From IMG/VR virus record IMGVR_UViG_3300024255_001751, positions 1 to 41,453 of that record: 41,453 nt of DNA. One strand, written 5' to 3'. The position numbers and the translations under genes were made by a program. This DNA comes from a virus. This document shows, in pieces, positions 29,736-37,316 of the stretch. Position 1 is the stretch's first letter. Every line of letters begins with the position of its first letter. The notes beneath the pieces were generated by a model. The model was not told the origin of the DNA and searched no databases. It saw only the letters and a list, made by a program, of their open reading frames with translations.

Positions 29736-30001
29736 TGCCTGGAATTAGTCGTGACAATGATACAGCAGGCGGAGATTTAATTCCAAGCCAATCAACTGTA
29801 TTCGCAAATAGCAAACTAGTCATTGTTAACGGCGACAGTGTAGAAGGTCACGGGTCAGGCGAGCATGCCGGACCAACTATAACAGCAGGTTCTAAAAATG
29901 TATTCATTGGCGGAGTTGCTGTTGTTAATGCAGGTGACCTTGCTACATGTGGTGATGCCGCAACAGGTAGTGATACCGTAAATGTTGCCGATCCTAGCTA
30001 A
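29735..30001 (+). CDS. PAAR-repeat tail spike tip protein
   Basis: The 88-aa protein begins MPGISRDNDTAGGDLI and has the PAAR layout of short Gly-rich strands with His (VEGHGSGEHAGPTI), GSKNVFIGG and AVVNAGD. PAAR proteins cap the central spike of contractile tails (gp5.4 in T4), with a zinc ion held by His/Cys. Length is typical (about 90 aa). The ATG overlaps the preceding stop. Confidence 0.88.
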   Translation: MPGISRDNDTAGGDLIPSQSTVFANSKLVIVNGDSVEGHGSGEHAGPTITAGSKNVFIGGVAVVNAGDLATCGDAATGSDTVNVADPS

Positions 30002-30069
30002 ACCACTTTTAACACCCCTTAAACGCAGATCTATTAAATAAATTTGTAATTATAATACAGGAGAGCATT

Positions 30070-30246
30070 ATGGCGACACATGAAGAGATTGTACAAGCGT
30101 ACAACAACTACTTGGCAGAGCATGCAACTTTCGAAGAGAAAGGTGTAAAGGCTGCAGCAACAAGAGCTAGAAAGGCACTTGGCGACTTAGGTAAACTAAC
30201 TAAAGATCGCAGAAAAGAAATCATTGAAAAGAAGAACTCAATGTAA
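30070..30246 (+). CDS. small basic helical protein (58 aa)
   Basis: The frame starts MATHEEIVQAYNNYLAEHA and continues with an Ala/Arg/Lys-rich helix, AAATRARKALGDLGKLTKDR. The pattern resembles histone H1-like or nucleoid-type small proteins, and I recall very similar 55-65-aa proteins in T4-like cyanophages. CAGGAG lies before the ATG. Its stop overlaps the next start (TAATG). Role likely DNA binding, not shown. Confidence 0.7.
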   Translation: MATHEEIVQAYNNYLAEHATFEEKGVKAAATRARKALGDLGKLTKDRRKEIIEKKNSM

Positions 30247-30455
30247 TGAGTGGACAAAGAAGTTGGCTTAAATTTTGGGCCCGAACTGTTGGTATGCCAA
30301 TAGGCGTTACCGATGATGACAAACCAGAGTTTTTGCCAATTACGCAACAGGAAGTACGGAGAGCATTAGCATTCCGTACTTTTTGGATTGTACTCCACAT
30401 AATAACGTGTTTTATGATTATAGCAGGGAATGCGAAAGCAATATTTTTTAGTTAG
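30246..30455 (+). CDS. small membrane protein (69 aa)
   Basis: The N-terminal half is polar and basic with Trp (RSWLKFWARTVGMPIG). The C-terminal half has one hydrophobic helix (TFWIVLHIITCFMIIAG). It is coupled to the previous gene. I recall similar short proteins in T4-like marine phages. Membrane location is clear, function unknown. Confidence 0.65.
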   Translation: MSGQRSWLKFWARTVGMPIGVTDDDKPEFLPITQQEVRRALAFRTFWIVLHIITCFMIIAGNAKAIFFS

Positions 30456-30486
30456 CCAAAAATAGGAAACTGATTTTGATTAATTT

Positions 30487-30494
30487 ACTAAATA
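30487..30494 (+). promoter_or_regulatory. late-promoter variant ACTAAATA
   Basis: ACTAAATA lies in the 86-bp gap before the barrel gene at 30542. A GATATA/TATAAA stretch 20 bases on could also be a -10 box. Both are weak. Confidence 0.3.
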
Positions 30495-30541
30495 ATCTTT
30501 GCGTATGATATAAACGCGACAATAATAAAAAGGAATATTAT

Positions 30542-31141
30542 ATGAACAAACTATTATTATCAATAGTAGCAGCAACCTTTATGGCTTTACCAGCTTTTGC
30601 AGATGACTTCGACAAAACTGGTGTAAGCGTAACGGCTTCAAAAGGTGATTTATCTTTTGGCTACGCAACAGGAACACACGCTGACTTCGCAGATGGCGCT
30701 GATGTGTTCTCACTGGGCACTTCAGGCCCAGTAGCTAATGTTGGCTTACAATTCATTAGCAACGGCTCAACAGATGATTACAGATTGAATCTATCTAAAA
30801 GAGCTGATCTTACATTAATTAATTTAAATCTTTATGGTGTTGCAGAAGCACACTATGACTTTGGTGATTCATTTGCTAAAGATAGATTAGTATTAAGCCC
30901 ATATGTAGGTATCGAAGCACCTGTTTTTGGTGTAACACCATATGTTGAAGTAGGCTACGATGTTAGCTCATTAGAAGGTGACTACCTTGACTTTAACAAC
31001 CAGGACAGCTATGCAGCTGTTGGTGCTAGAGTAGCTATTAACGAAAGCGTTGAGTTGAATGCTCAAATCCTTCAAAAGATGGATACCGATTTTGATAGCA
31101 CAGATAGAGAATTTGTAGTAGGGTTCAACATTAAGTTGTAA
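30542..31141 (+). CDS. outer-membrane beta-barrel protein (199 aa)
   Basis: A Sec signal peptide (MNKLLLSIVAATFMALPAFA, cut after AFA) is followed by alternating strands with aromatic girdles (LSFGYATGTHADF, YVEVGYDVSSL, YAAVGARVAI). The sequence ends EFVVGFNIKL, close to the BAM C-terminal signature though with Leu last. About eight strands fit the length (OmpA/OmpW-like size). AAAGGA lies before the ATG, and a terminator follows. A phage-made surface protein could block superinfection or alter permeability; that is inference. Confidence 0.82.
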   Translation: MNKLLLSIVAATFMALPAFADDFDKTGVSVTASKGDLSFGYATGTHADFADGADVFSLGTSGPVANVGLQFISNGSTDDYRLNLSKRADLTLINLNLYGVAEAHYDFGDSFAKDRLVLSPYVGIEAPVFGVTPYVEVGYDVSSLEGDYLDFNNQDSYAAVGARVAINESVELNAQILQKMDTDFDSTDREFVVGFNIKL

Positions 31142-31168
31142 TTTACCACAAAGTTCTATTTGAATTAA

Positions 31169-31203
31169 AAAGGGTTGCTTTGTTGAATTGCAACTCTTTT
31201 TTT
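31169..31203 (+). terminator. rho-independent terminator
   Basis: AAAGGGTTGC and GCAACTCTTT pair over 10 bp with one G-U, followed by a T-run, 28 bases after the barrel stop. Confidence 0.88.
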
Positions 31204-31206
31204 ATG

Positions 31207-31214
31207 ACTAAATA
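31207..31214 (+). promoter_or_regulatory. late-promoter variant ACTAAATA
   Basis: ACTAAATA directly follows the terminator and lies 33 bases before the gene at 31247. Confidence 0.35.
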
Positions 31215-31246
31215 ATGTTAGTATATAACAGGGCAAGGGGCAAACA

Positions 31247-31513
31247 ATGGCAGATATAAATCAAACAGTGGAGATGCCTACTAGCGAGGACGATTTTCCA
31301 GAAGCAGATATTATTATCGAAGATGGAGCGTTTGACGGGTTCGAAGGTAAGACAATAAACATTACTGAAAACGTAGAAAGTCAGGGCGATGTACAAGCAG
31401 GTATAGAATTTATCTATCATATGCGAGAACATATTATAGATGTAACAGTAGCCACAGCATATCTATTAGTAGTGTATGCAATTTATATGTGGATTAAAAA
31501 GAAACTAAGTTAA
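31247..31513 (+). CDS. acidic protein with C-terminal membrane anchor (88 aa)
   Basis: Residues 1-60 are strongly acidic (EDDFPEADIIIEDGAFDGFEG). A single hydrophobic helix (VTVATAYLLVVYAIYMWI) precedes KKKLS, giving a tail-anchored topology with the acidic part outside the membrane core. AAGGGG lies before the ATG. The SNase gene follows 12 bases later. I do not recognise the family. Confidence 0.65.
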   Translation: MADINQTVEMPTSEDDFPEADIIIEDGAFDGFEGKTINITENVESQGDVQAGIEFIYHMREHIIDVTVATAYLLVVYAIYMWIKKKLS

Positions 31514-31525
31514 GAGGGCAAATAA

Positions 31526-31993
31526 ATGTACGAATATAAATGTAAGGTGTTACGTATAGTAGACGGAGACACTGTTGATATAGATATCGATTTAGGATTT
31601 GGTATATGGATGCACAGAGAACGTGTTCGTATAATGGGAATTGATACTCCTGAATCAAGAACAAGAGATACAGTAGAGAAAACATTTGGACTAGCGTCTA
31701 AAGCAAGACTCAAAGACATGTTACCAATTGGATCGATCCAAATACTTAAAACAGAAATTGATCGAAGCGGAGAAGACAAGAAAGGAAAGTTTGGAAGAAT
31801 CCTTGGAGACTTCCTTATTGACGATAGAAGAGTCACTGAAATACTTGTTGAAGAAGGACATGCTGTAGCATACTTCGGTGGAAGCAAAGAAGAGATTGCA
31901 GCAAAACATTTAGTTAATAGAGATAAGTTATTGCGTGAAGGGGTAGTAAGTCGTGAAGACTATGATGCCGCTGTCGCTAAAATGACAAAATAA
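31526..31993 (+). CDS. SNase-like (thermonuclease) protein
   Basis: The 155-aa product has the staphylococcal-nuclease pattern: VLRIVDGDTVDIDIDLG, RVRIMGIDTPE with the catalytic Arg and Glu, then KFGRILGDFLI with the second Arg, and EEGHAVAYFGG. All catalytic positions appear kept. No signal peptide is seen, so it acts in the cytoplasm unless otherwise exported; host DNA or RNA breakdown is plausible. AGAGGG is placed well before the ATG. Confidence 0.9.
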   Translation: MYEYKCKVLRIVDGDTVDIDIDLGFGIWMHRERVRIMGIDTPESRTRDTVEKTFGLASKARLKDMLPIGSIQILKTEIDRSGEDKKGKFGRILGDFLIDDRRVTEILVEEGHAVAYFGGSKEEIAAKHLVNRDKLLREGVVSREDYDAAVAKMTK

Positions 31994-31996
31994 AGG

Positions 31997-32025
31997 TTGA
32001 CATAACGTCTACTCTTTGCTATAAT
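31997..32025 (+). promoter_or_regulatory. consensus sigma70 promoter
   Basis: TTGACA (31997-32002), 17 bp and TATAAT (32020-32025), a perfect consensus match, drives the gene at 32057 and probably the endolysin. Confidence 0.92.
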
Positions 32026-32056
32026 ATTATTATAATATAGGCACGGAGTAGGCAAT

Positions 32057-32509
32057 ATGACAATGCATCTAGCGAGAGGTCTTAGTACCATCAGTACTAA
32101 GAAGCGTAAGAAAAAAGCTCTCACACAAAAAGATATCGAAAGATATACTGTCGAATGGCGTAAGCACAACAAAGCAATGCGTCAAGCAAACAATCACTCA
32201 TTACAGTACGAAACATTAGACGACTACATTTCGTATGTTCGTGGTGAATACAAAGCCCCTATAAAAAGTAGAGGCACGTACACACCGGACACAAGCTGGC
32301 GTAGAGATGAACCAAAGATTCCTTCTGCAATGGAAGAAGCAATTAAGAATGGTACATTTAATAGAGGTTGTTCAGGCGGTACTAAGAAAGAAACACCTAA
32401 GTATACAGGTGATCTTATTGTAGGCATTGCAACAATGCACAAATCAAATGCTGTTCCTGTAATGAGAGGCACAAAGCAGGCAGAAGAAATTGCAAGGATG
32501 AGGAGATAA
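32057..32509 (+). CDS. phage hypothetical protein (150 aa)
   Basis: The product is basic and polar, beginning MTMHLARGLSTISTKKRKKKA. It contains DIERYTVEWRKHNKAMRQAN and YDTLDDY-like helix regions and ends EEIARMRR. The segment TPKYTGDLIVGIATMHKSNAVPV is given in part: YTGDLIVGIATMHKSN. I recall relatives in T4-like cyanophages with the same ending. It follows a perfect promoter and GGAG and precedes the endolysin by two bases. Function unknown. Confidence 0.7.
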   Translation: MTMHLARGLSTISTKKRKKKALTQKDIERYTVEWRKHNKAMRQANNHSLQYETLDDYISYVRGEYKAPIKSRGTYTPDTSWRRDEPKIPSAMEEAIKNGTFNRGCSGGTKKETPKYTGDLIVGIATMHKSNAVPVMRGTKQAEEIARMRR

Positions 32510-32511
32510 GC

Positions 32512-33072
32512 ATGAAACATTTAATGAGTATATTTTTTATTGCTCTGTTCACAACGGCAACACATGGCTCTACATTTCAACAACCAATAGAAGGCGAAGT
32601 GTTTACTGAGCGTGAAGAGCCCGAATTGTACTGTTTAGCAATAAACATTTATCACGAAGCAAGAGCAGATCATATTGCAGGCCAATATGCTGTTGCAGAT
32701 GTAGTTCTTAATCGTGTACAAGATACACGATATCCTAATACTATTTGTGAAGTAGTAAAACAAGGTCCAGTAAAAGAGAGTTGGAAGACTAAACAGTATT
32801 CTAATCTACATGATAACGAACGTATATACAATCCTATTCGACACAAGTGCCAATTTAGTTGGTGGTGTGACGGTCGTAGTGATGCAACACATGACTTGGA
32901 CAGTTGGATGCGAGCGCAAGAAATTGCACAGCGTCTTGTGTATCTAGGAAGATATAGAGGCATAACAGAAGGTGCTACGCACTATCACGCAACATATGTT
33001 TCTCCAAAATGGATTAGTGATTTAGACCAGGTTGGACGTATAGGACAACATATTTTTTACCGTTGGCCATAA
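32512..33072 (+). CDS. SleB/CwlJ-type cell-wall hydrolase (secreted endolysin)
   Basis: A signal peptide (MKHLMSIFFIALFTTATHG) leads into a Hydrolase_2 domain. INIYHEARAD with catalytic Glu49, QYAVADVVLNRV, and CQFSWWCDGRSD are diagnostic of SleB-like lytic transglycosylases, as is GATHYHATYVSPKW at the end. It would cleave peptidoglycan glycan chains. The signal peptide implies export by host Sec, so lysis timing might depend on membrane collapse. GAGGAG lies before the ATG. Confidence 0.9.
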   Translation: MKHLMSIFFIALFTTATHGSTFQQPIEGEVFTEREEPELYCLAINIYHEARADHIAGQYAVADVVLNRVQDTRYPNTICEVVKQGPVKESWKTKQYSNLHDNERIYNPIRHKCQFSWWCDGRSDATHDLDSWMRAQEIAQRLVYLGRYRGITEGATHYHATYVSPKWISDLDQVGRIGQHIFYRWP

Positions 33073-33078
33073 AAGTGG

Positions 33079-33107
33079 TTGACATTCTTTTAACTTGAAC
33101 ATATACT
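33079..33107 (+). promoter_or_regulatory. sigma70-type promoter for lipoprotein trio
   Basis: TTGACA (33079-33084), 17 bp and TATACT (33102-33107), right after the endolysin stop. Confidence 0.88.
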
Positions 33108-33144
33108 ATAAACTTAATAATGAATAGGCTAAATGGAGGCTAAT

Positions 33145-33660
33145 ATGAATAATATGTTGAAAGCGGCTACATTCGCAGGCGTCATCCTGACACTTGGAGC
33201 ATGTAGTTCAATGACTACTATCGACGTAAGAGAAACTAAAGCAAACCCTAAGTGGTATGAAGATTGTGAGCAAATTGGCTCAGAAGGTTTCTTGTTTTGG
33301 AAAACTGACTATGCGTATGCATGTGGTATGGGCGAAAGTCAATACGAACAAGCAAGTGAATCACAAGCATATACTTTTGCTGTGAAAGGTTATGCAGAAC
33401 GTATTAACGGTACTGTGAATAGTTTTACAGAAGTAGACATCAACGACAATAGTCGTAAAACTAGAACGTATGTAAAACATTCTGTTGAAGACACAGTTAT
33501 TAGAGAGCATCTTGAAGTTAAGAAGAAGTCTTACCAACTTGCATCTACTGGCAACGTTCATACGTATGTAAGAATTAAGATGCCACTTGAAACTTTTGAT
33601 CGTTTGATTCAGGAGGCAAAGAATGGTCAAGTATCTATTGCTGACAATAGTAGCAATTAG
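33145..33660 (+). CDS. LPP20-like lipoprotein (171 aa)
   Basis: Signal peptide II: NNMLKAATFAGVILTLGACS, lipobox LGAC. The domain contains ESQAYTFAVKGYAERINGTV, the A-x3-A-x2-R-I motif of LPP20-type and DUF4384-like bacterial lipoproteins, then YVRIKMPLETFDRLI. ATG 33145 is chosen because GGAGG lies five bases upstream; an ATG at 33133 overlaps that SD. The next lipoprotein starts inside its end (38-base overlap). It should sit in the inner face of the outer membrane or the inner membrane. Confidence 0.78.
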   Translation: MNNMLKAATFAGVILTLGACSSMTTIDVRETKANPKWYEDCEQIGSEGFLFWKTDYAYACGMGESQYEQASESQAYTFAVKGYAERINGTVNSFTEVDINDNSRKTRTYVKHSVEDTVIREHLEVKKKSYQLASTGNVHTYVRIKMPLETFDRLIQEAKNGQVSIADNSSN

Positions 33661-33952
33661 TAGTGCAGGGTGTACAACACCCGCCTACTTTGACTACAAG
33701 GCGCCATACTGTTACACTGATGAAACTGTCCAATTAAAGGATGGCGAAAAGGTATCAGGTAATGCAACCCACTCTTGTACTGATCGTCCAGGACAACAGG
33801 TTGCTATACAACGTGCAGGAATTGATGCAGGTTGTAAAGAGTTTTGGTATAATGAATTTAGAAACGGGAAAGTAATTCCTACTAGAGGAGTGTATTGTGA
33901 GAAACTTGACGGTAGCACTGAGATCATTAATATTAACGGCAACAATAATTAG
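33623..33952 (+). CDS. lipoprotein 2 (109 aa)
   Basis: MVKYLLLTIVAISSAGC is a type II signal with lipobox SAGC. The mature part has four further cysteines (YCYT, HSCTD, GCKEF, YCEKL), consistent with two disulfides in the periplasm. CAGGAGG lies upstream, inside the previous gene. It overlaps both neighbours. I do not recognise the family. Confidence 0.72.
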   Translation: MVKYLLLTIVAISSAGCTTPAYFDYKAPYCYTDETVQLKDGEKVSGNATHSCTDRPGQQVAIQRAGIDAGCKEFWYNEFRNGKVIPTRGVYCEKLDGSTEIININGNNN

Positions 33953-34340
33953 TCTAGGGGCGTGTTCAACAACTACGCCCTATCAGACTAGTGCTGTACA
34001 AGTTCCTGCTGTTAATAGTCCAACCGGTGGCACAAGCATTATGGTTGATGTTGTAAACGGCTTGTATATTACAAACAAGTACGGACTAGATAAGCAACAG
34101 AAACAAAAACAAACAGCCGCCTTTTATACAGCGTTAGACAGCGACTACGGCAAGGTTATTAGTTGGTACGAACGTAATGCAATGGGTCATGTTAAGGCTG
34201 TACACGGCTATCCACAAGGTAGAGGATTTTGTAGAGTAGTTTATAGTCAAGTAACTGTTAAAGGTCGTTCACGACACTTTGAAGAAACTGTATGTAAGAA
34301 ACATCTCGACGATGTGAGGTGGCACTTTGTCCGAAAATAA
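33897..34340 (+). CDS. lipoprotein 3, 17 kDa surface-antigen-like (147 aa)
   Basis: GTG start with GAGGAG six bases upstream, inside the previous gene (56-base overlap). The signal peptide ends ILTATIISLGAC. The C-terminal part GFCRVVYSQVTVKGRSRHFE followed by ETVCKK resembles the end of rickettsial 17 kDa/RT0821-type surface proteins (CREY...V-x-G...C). That suggests capture from an alphaproteobacterium. Location is the outer membrane; role unknown. Confidence 0.68.
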   Translation: MRNLTVALRSLILTATIISLGACSTTTPYQTSAVQVPAVNSPTGGTSIMVDVVNGLYITNKYGLDKQQKQKQTAAFYTALDSDYGKVISWYERNAMGHVKAVHGYPQGRGFCRVVYSQVTVKGRSRHFEETVCKKHLDDVRWHFVRK

Positions 34341-34341
34341 C

Positions 34342-34349
34342 GATAAATA
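34342..34349 (+). promoter_or_regulatory. T4-like late promoter GATAAATA
   Basis: GATAAATA starts just after the lipoprotein stop and lies 17 bases before ATG 34366. Confidence 0.6.
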
Positions 34350-34365
34350 CATAGAGGGAAATACA

Positions 34366-36075
34366 ATGTTACTAGGCATACTAACACTAATCACGGCCCT
34401 TGCTATATCGGCCGTGGCAATTTACTATTCTGTAGCAGGACTGGTTGCAATATTCGCAGCCGCCGCTATCCCAATTATGATTATGGGTGGTGTGCTAGAG
34501 GTTGGTAAACTAGTGACCGCTGTATGGCTACACAAACATTGGAGTAAAGCCGCTTGGTGGCTGAGAACTTATCTCGCCTCTGCGGTGTTTGTCCTTATGC
34601 TTATAACAAGCATGGGCATCTTTGGTTTCCTATCTAAAGCACACATCGAACAAACAAGTGCAGGCGAAGAAAGTGTTGCACAAATAGAACGTATCGAAGA
34701 TGAAATAGCAAGATACATTGGACAAGTTGGCCGTGCTGAAAATAAAATTAGAGAATTAGAATCAAGCACATTTGATAACGATTCACAAATTCAAGATCAA
34801 ATAGATAAAGAACAAAAGCGTATTGACACAGCATACGATCGCATACAACCTGCTATTGACGAGCAGAATTTAATTATTGCAAACGTAACACAACTGTACC
34901 AAGATGAACTAGATAAGATTGATACAGACATAGCCACACTTCAAGGTTATGTGGACAATGGCGAAGTTAAGAAAGCTCAACAAACAATCGGCGCAAGTGC
35001 AGACGGAGTGTTTGGCAAAAAGACAGCAGAAAAAATTGGCGATTGGAAAGACCAAAAACAAATAGAACGTGCAGGATGGTTACAGAAGATACAAGAGTCT
35101 GCTAACTCGCCTACAGTAGTAGCCGCACGTGAAGAAATTAAAAGACTAAGAACTGTTGCAGACGATAACATTGCACAGTCTAATACACTTATCAATAGAC
35201 TAAGAAGCAAGTTAGGTACAGACGATGTTAACCTTGACGAGCTATTAGATGAACAGTTCGAAAGAGTTCGAACAGCAAATGCAGAAATAGAAATACTTAC
35301 TGATGAAAAATTTGAGCTACAAGCAGAGTACAGAAAACTAGAAGCAGAAGTAGGACCTATTAAATACATTGCTGAATTTGTTTATGGCGAACAAGCAGAT
35401 AAAAACTTATTAGAAGAAGCGGTGCGTTGGGTTATTATTACAATTATATTTGTATTTGATCCTCTTGCAGTACTGTTACTAATAGCAAGCCAATACACGT
35501 TTGAATGGAATAGAAAGCGTAAGCCTAAACCTGATAACGATGAATGGAAACACTACGAACAAATGAGAGCAGAAGTAATTGCTGCTAATGTTCCTCCTAC
35601 GTTTGAGCCTGAGCCTGAGCCAGAAGAAGAATATCCAGTAGACTTGTTTAACAACAAAGCACAAAAGCATGAAGAAGCTGAAGCTGAAGAAGAGTTACCA
35701 AGTGCTGTAGATGATGCCGCAACGGCAATGGCTGAAAGTGCTGAAGACTCAAAAGAATATCCAGATACAAAAAACGCATTCTTCTTCGCAAACGAAATAG
35801 AAGAATCTAAAAAAAAAGACCTAAGACTTAAAGCAGGTCAATCACAAGCAGAACAAACTAGACGTGAACACATAGATGCACTTGAGGCAGATGCATCTAT
35901 AGCCGAACGCAAACGTGAATGGAAACAAGCCAATCCAGATGAGAACCTTAAGAGTTGGAAAACATTATATATACAAGGTAGGATTGATAAGTTACCGTGG
36001 GTACCAGACGAAGATGGGTACGTGCAGAACGGCGAACAATCAGACGACACTATTTGGAAACGGTTGAAAAAATAA
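34366..36075 (+). CDS. membrane-anchored coiled-coil protein with PG-binding-like motif (569 aa)
   Basis: N-terminal hydrophobic segments cover about residues 2-45 and 68-88. A long coiled coil runs 100-335 and is broken at 204-227 by AQQTIGASADGVFGKKTAEKI, which resembles half of a peptidoglycan-binding (PG_binding_1) repeat. Another membrane helix lies at 353-376. The C-terminal 190 residues are acidic and probably disordered, ending in a compact DEDGYVQNG-W-K region. GAGGG before ATG 34366 favours it over an upstream TTG. I recall T4-like cyanophage relatives; function unknown. Late expression suggests an envelope or lysis role. Confidence 0.72.
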   Translation: MLLGILTLITALAISAVAIYYSVAGLVAIFAAAAIPIMIMGGVLEVGKLVTAVWLHKHWSKAAWWLRTYLASAVFVLMLITSMGIFGFLSKAHIEQTSAGEESVAQIERIEDEIARYIGQVGRAENKIRELESSTFDNDSQIQDQIDKEQKRIDTAYDRIQPAIDEQNLIIANVTQLYQDELDKIDTDIATLQGYVDNGEVKKAQQTIGASADGVFGKKTAEKIGDWKDQKQIERAGWLQKIQESANSPTVVAAREEIKRLRTVADDNIAQSNTLINRLRSKLGTDDVNLDELLDEQFERVRTANAEIEILTDEKFELQAEYRKLEAEVGPIKYIAEFVYGEQADKNLLEEAVRWVIITIIFVFDPLAVLLLIASQYTFEWNRKRKPKPDNDEWKHYEQMRAEVIAANVPPTFEPEPEPEEEYPVDLFNNKAQKHEEAEAEEELPSAVDDAATAMAESAEDSKEYPDTKNAFFFANEIEESKKKDLRLKAGQSQAEQTRREHIDALEADASIAERKREWKQANPDENLKSWKTLYIQGRIDKLPWVPDEDGYVQNGEQSDDTIWKRLKK

Positions 36076-36078
36076 TAC

Positions 36079-36468
36079 ATGCCTCAAATCAAAGTAATTA
36101 CTCCGCCTGATATATTACACAATAGCGACCCCAACATATTGTTAATATATCCAAGTGCAGATCTTAAAGAAGAATTTCAAACAATTATACAAGACTGGGA
36201 TATAAACTTCAACTTGTATATCTATTCACAACCTGCTCATGACCATGATTTAGATTGGCTTCTTACTTTAGTTAAAATGTGTGATAAAACTATTGTGGAC
36301 CTCGATCAATGCGATGCTCAAGTACGAGAACTTGCATCATATATTATATCGCATTCAAAAACTTATTGGTTGACAAATGCGGTCGAAACAGTGTATAATA
36401 AATTAAGTATGAATCGCATATACGATTTACAACAACTAAAGGAAGGAGTACTTAGTGACAAGAAATAA
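36079..36468 (+). CDS. conserved phage hypothetical protein (129 aa)
   Basis: The product starts MPQIKVITPPDILHNSDPNI and has a Rossmann-like alternation: NILLIYPSADLKEEFQTII, FNLYIYS, DLDWLLTLVKMCDKTIVDLD, and KTYWLTNA. I recall a close family in T4-like cyanophages (ending NRIYDL). A flavodoxin- or TIR-like fold is possible by pattern, but no catalytic residue is clear. A sigma70-type promoter for bS21 lies inside its 3' end. Confidence 0.7.
   Translation: MPQIKVITPPDILHNSDPNILLIYPSADLKEEFQTIIQDWDINFNLYIYSQPAHDHDLDWLLTLVKMCDKTIVDLDQCDAQVRELASYIISHSKTYWLTNAVETVYNKLSMNRIYDLQQLKEGVLSDKK
36370..36399 (+). promoter_or_regulatory. sigma70-type promoter for bS21 gene
   Basis: TTGACA (36370-36375), 18 bp and TATAAT (36394-36399), embedded in the 129-aa gene. 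Confidence 0.85.
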
Positions 36469-36736
36469 TAAATTTAACAACTTCAACAGCAACAAGCGTT
36501 GGGATAATAAACCTAAAGAACAACCTAAAGGTCTTACTGTAGAAGTACGTAACGGTGATGTAACCAAAGCTCTTAGAATCTTTAAGAAGAAAGTACAAGA
36601 AGCAGGTATTATTCAAGAAGTACGTGAAAGAGAATACTACGAAAAACCTTGCGAAAAACGTAATCGAAAAAAGAAAGCGGCAATTAATAGACATAAGAAA
36701 GCCCTAGCTAAGAGAAAAAGCGACTTAGGATTCTAG
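36455..36736 (+). CDS. rpsU: ribosomal protein bS21
   Basis: Residues 27-75 match bS21: LTVEVRNGDVTKALRIFKK, KVQEAGIIQEVREREYYEKP, then RNRKKKAAINRHKK. bS21 sits near the anti-SD end of 16S rRNA and influences initiation. An extra 26-residue Asn/Lys-rich N-terminus precedes the core. GTG start with GGAAGGAG six bases upstream, overlapping the previous gene by 14 bases. The phage copy could compete with host bS21 and bias translation to phage messages; bS21 genes are known in other marine phages. Confidence 0.92.
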   Translation: MTRNNKFNNFNSNKRWDNKPKEQPKGLTVEVRNGDVTKALRIFKKKVQEAGIIQEVREREYYEKPCEKRNRKKKAAINRHKKALAKRKSDLGF

Positions 36737-36737
36737 A

Positions 36738-37316
36738 ATGGCGATGCACACAGAGTTGTGGTTCCCTAGTGTTGTATGGAGCTCAATGATTCATGTTGGT
36801 AAGAACGAAGACTTAAAAGCATATGCTTACGAGTTGAAGAAAGAAGTACCAACACAAGTTCTAAGCAACTATGGCGGATACCAAAGTCCTAATCTAAAAG
36901 CAGGTGAGTCTCAAGCACTTGATAGACTAATGGATACTATCACAGAAGAAGTAAATTTTTGTGCTAACCAAGTTGGTCTTAAACCTTTAGAACTATACAA
37001 TGTTTGGATTAACATCAACCCGCCGGGTGCTTACAATGATTTGCACAACCATGTAGGCAGTGTACTAAGTGGTGTGTACTACATTGAAGCAGACCCTTCA
37101 CAAGGAAACATACAGTTTGAAAGAAGCGATAATGCAGATTATCACATGCCTCTTGATGTAGAGAAACACACATACTTTACAAGTACAAGAGCAAGTTATG
37201 CTTCTAAGACAAACGCATTGTATGTCTTTCCTAGTTGGCTTAAACACTCAGTACAAGGCAACACGTCACGCCGTGACAGACTTTCAATATCATTTAACTA
37301 TGGAGAAGTGAAGTAA
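36738..37316 (+). CDS. 2OG-Fe(II) oxygenase-like protein (192 aa), copy 2
   Basis: Same family as the gene at 3003-3566: [18 protein letters not shown] with the first His ligand, [16 protein letters not shown] with the distal His, and RLSISFNYG with the Arg. AGGA precedes the ATG. It follows bS21 by one base and its stop overlaps guaC (TAATG), so it is expressed with both. Substrate unknown; some relatives of this enzyme class hydroxylate ribosomal proteins, which makes the bS21 neighbour notable. Confidence 0.85.
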   Translation: MAMHTELWFPSVVWSSMIHVGKNEDLKAYAYELKKEVPTQVLSNYGGYQSPNLKAGESQALDRLMDTITEEVNFCANQVGLKPLELYNVWININPPGAYNDLHNHVGSVLSGVYYIEADPSQGNIQFERSDNADYHMPLDVEKHTYFTSTRASYASKTNALYVFPSWLKHSVQGNTSRRDRLSISFNYGEVK

